From the NCBI GenBank assembly GCA_921293015.1, contig OV121087.1:2306501-2370500 (forward strand): 64,000 bases of DNA, written 5' to 3'. Position 1 is the stretch's first letter, and every line of letters starts with the position of its first letter. The DNA is from Phorcus lineatus (lineage: Eukaryota > Mollusca > Gastropoda > Trochida > Trochidae). This document shows positions 62,563-64,000 of this stretch, piece after piece. The position numbers and the translations under genes were made by a program. Under the pieces are notes generated by a model. It saw only the letters and a list, made by a program, of their open reading frames with translations, did no database searches and was not told the origin of the DNA.

Positions 62563-64000
62563 TTTCAATATTGTGAACTTTTAACAGCATGTGCATAAAC
62601 TTAGAGATACAAGTTTGCCATTCTTGCATGTTTCGACGTTTAGCATTCCATCAATGCTCAGATAACTAAATATTTGTCTGGTCGAATCAAAACGCTTTGG
62701 GGAAAATTTCTTGTTGTGAGGTTCCTGGAGTTTATTTGCTGTATCTACACATGTGCAATCATAATGTTATACCCAATGTCTGGGTTTGTACATATGGTGT
62801 TACATTTGCTTCTCGACAGACAACATATACATATAAGTAAGTATATGTACATCGTCGTTAACACATCCGATCTTACGTGCTGGCTACTATTCGATCGTCT
62901 CAACCAACAATCAGTGGTAGGCTGTTATTTCCACACAGTAGAATTGATTGTACAGCTGAGATAGGTCAGTGGGACACACTCCTAACGTGTATATAATGCC
63001 TTTACATACACAAATGTCTATATATTGACACAACCTCTACCATTATGATTCTTGAAACATAGACTTAGGTGCTTTGAATTCCTTCATTACTATGAATTTC
63101 ACGATTTGACATTTGCCCTTCTTTTGTGTATATGGAACGTTGTATGATGATGTACAGTACGTTTCTCTATGTCTGTATATCACTTTGTATGAATTATATC
63201 TCTACTGTGAATGTATTTGCCGTTTCATGTCTTCATGTATATCATAGAAGACCTGTTGCGGTCAGTACTTTCCACATGTCATTTGTCTTGTAACTTATGC
63301 TGATATGGAACGTTAAGTATAAGTTAAGAAAGTTAGATAGAGTATAATTTGTATTTGGTATTCATACATACCAATATGCAACATGACTGTGTGTGCTTGT
63401 TTTGATTACAACATTTTCGTATTTTATTCCAATCATTTAACTAAAACTTTTTACATGTAGTAACCATCCCCATATAGAAATTGTTTGAAGTGTACCTTTT
63501 TTCAAAAGAATGTTTACGTTGATTATATTCAGAAGCTCTGCGTCTCATATAATTTAAACAAATAACAGGACCTCTTAAAAACTACCTACCTAAACCATAT
63601 TGTCTGCTGTAGATAACTTTCCAAAATTATGCTGTCACATTGGCGCACAGTTTTTTTTATTTTTTTATTTTCAGCAACATACAGTTCTTATCGATACAAA
63701 AAGATAATTAATAACGTTTGAAATATCTAATTCCAAAAACATAATCTACCTCCTGTATATGTTCAAATTCTCATTTTTCTTCAAATCGAATGTTTGAGAT
63801 ACTTCTCAGTTTCTGACTTAAACAGTCAATTCAGATTCCAGTGATTCAGGGCATTGTGATTGCAAGTGCATTAATGTAAAATATACACATCGATATTTGA
63901 TAATCATTTACAAAAAGATCCCCTTTGAAAAATGTGGATCAGACACCTTAAAAGACTATGGATAGTTTGAACTCTTTCTAGCATTATATTCATCTAACCT
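62563..64000. other. AT-rich gene-free stretch
   Basis: A 96-codon frame from 62674 starts at a non-ATG codon and has two hydrophobic stretches but no recognisable domain; it is not called as a gene. Nothing else is supported to the window end. Confidence 0.35.

Overview
This window looks like eukaryotic, probably molluscan, nuclear DNA. It is AT-rich by eye, has almost no long open frames, is full of micro- and minisatellites, and carries tRNA-derived SINEs. The SINE at 55.15-55.45 kb, read on the minus strand, ends in a GCGGCGTTAAACACCAACTCAC-type tail followed by a short tandem repeat; I associate such tails with gastropod and other mollusc genomes. No operons, bacterial-style genes, rRNA, CRISPR array or phage genes are visible. 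The species assignment is inference.

Only one convincing intact gene is present: a single-exon 387-residue ankyrin-repeat protein (48158-49321, +). Its C terminus carries a SOCS box with both an Elongin-C-binding BC box and a Cullin-5-type LPLP motif, so it belongs to the ASB (ankyrin repeat and SOCS box) substrate-receptor class of ubiquitin ligases. Two two-codon upstream ORFs precede its start. An ATTAAA poly(A) signal and a five-copy GT-rich 41-bp repeat follow its stop.

The rest is non-coding or decayed. Layout: 1.2-1.9 kb, a frameshifted coding relic (minus); 2.9-3.3 kb, a GC-richer island with a 40-codon ORF in strong start context; 6.0-7.0 kb, an 80-bp hairpin-bearing minisatellite; 12.4-13.2 kb, a strongly G-poor/C-rich tract; 16.8-17.9 kb, a decayed CATAT satellite; 23.4 and 27.7 kb, two related tRNA-derived SINEs in opposite orientation; 25.1-25.7 kb, a 32-bp minisatellite followed by a long GA run; 38-42 kb, several regulatory-looking islands, one with a 20-bp perfect palindrome; 48-49.7 kb, the ASB-like gene; 51.4-53.0 kb, a tetranucleotide array running into a 93-bp dimeric satellite that is open in one frame on the minus strand; 53.4-53.9 kb, a second possible coding relic; 54.38-54.52 kb, a 63-bp-arm foldback element; 55.15-55.45 kb, a SINE with target-site duplication; 59.9-62.6 kb, a block holding two diverged copies of an unidentified coding relic, a tRNA-like SINE head and a 110-bp tandem duplication.

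Scattered GC-richer islands with homeodomain-, POU-, PBX- and CREB-like sites, together with nine exact TGACGTCA palindromes, are compatible with a regulatory gene desert. That reading is inference from motif content; conservation could not be tested here.
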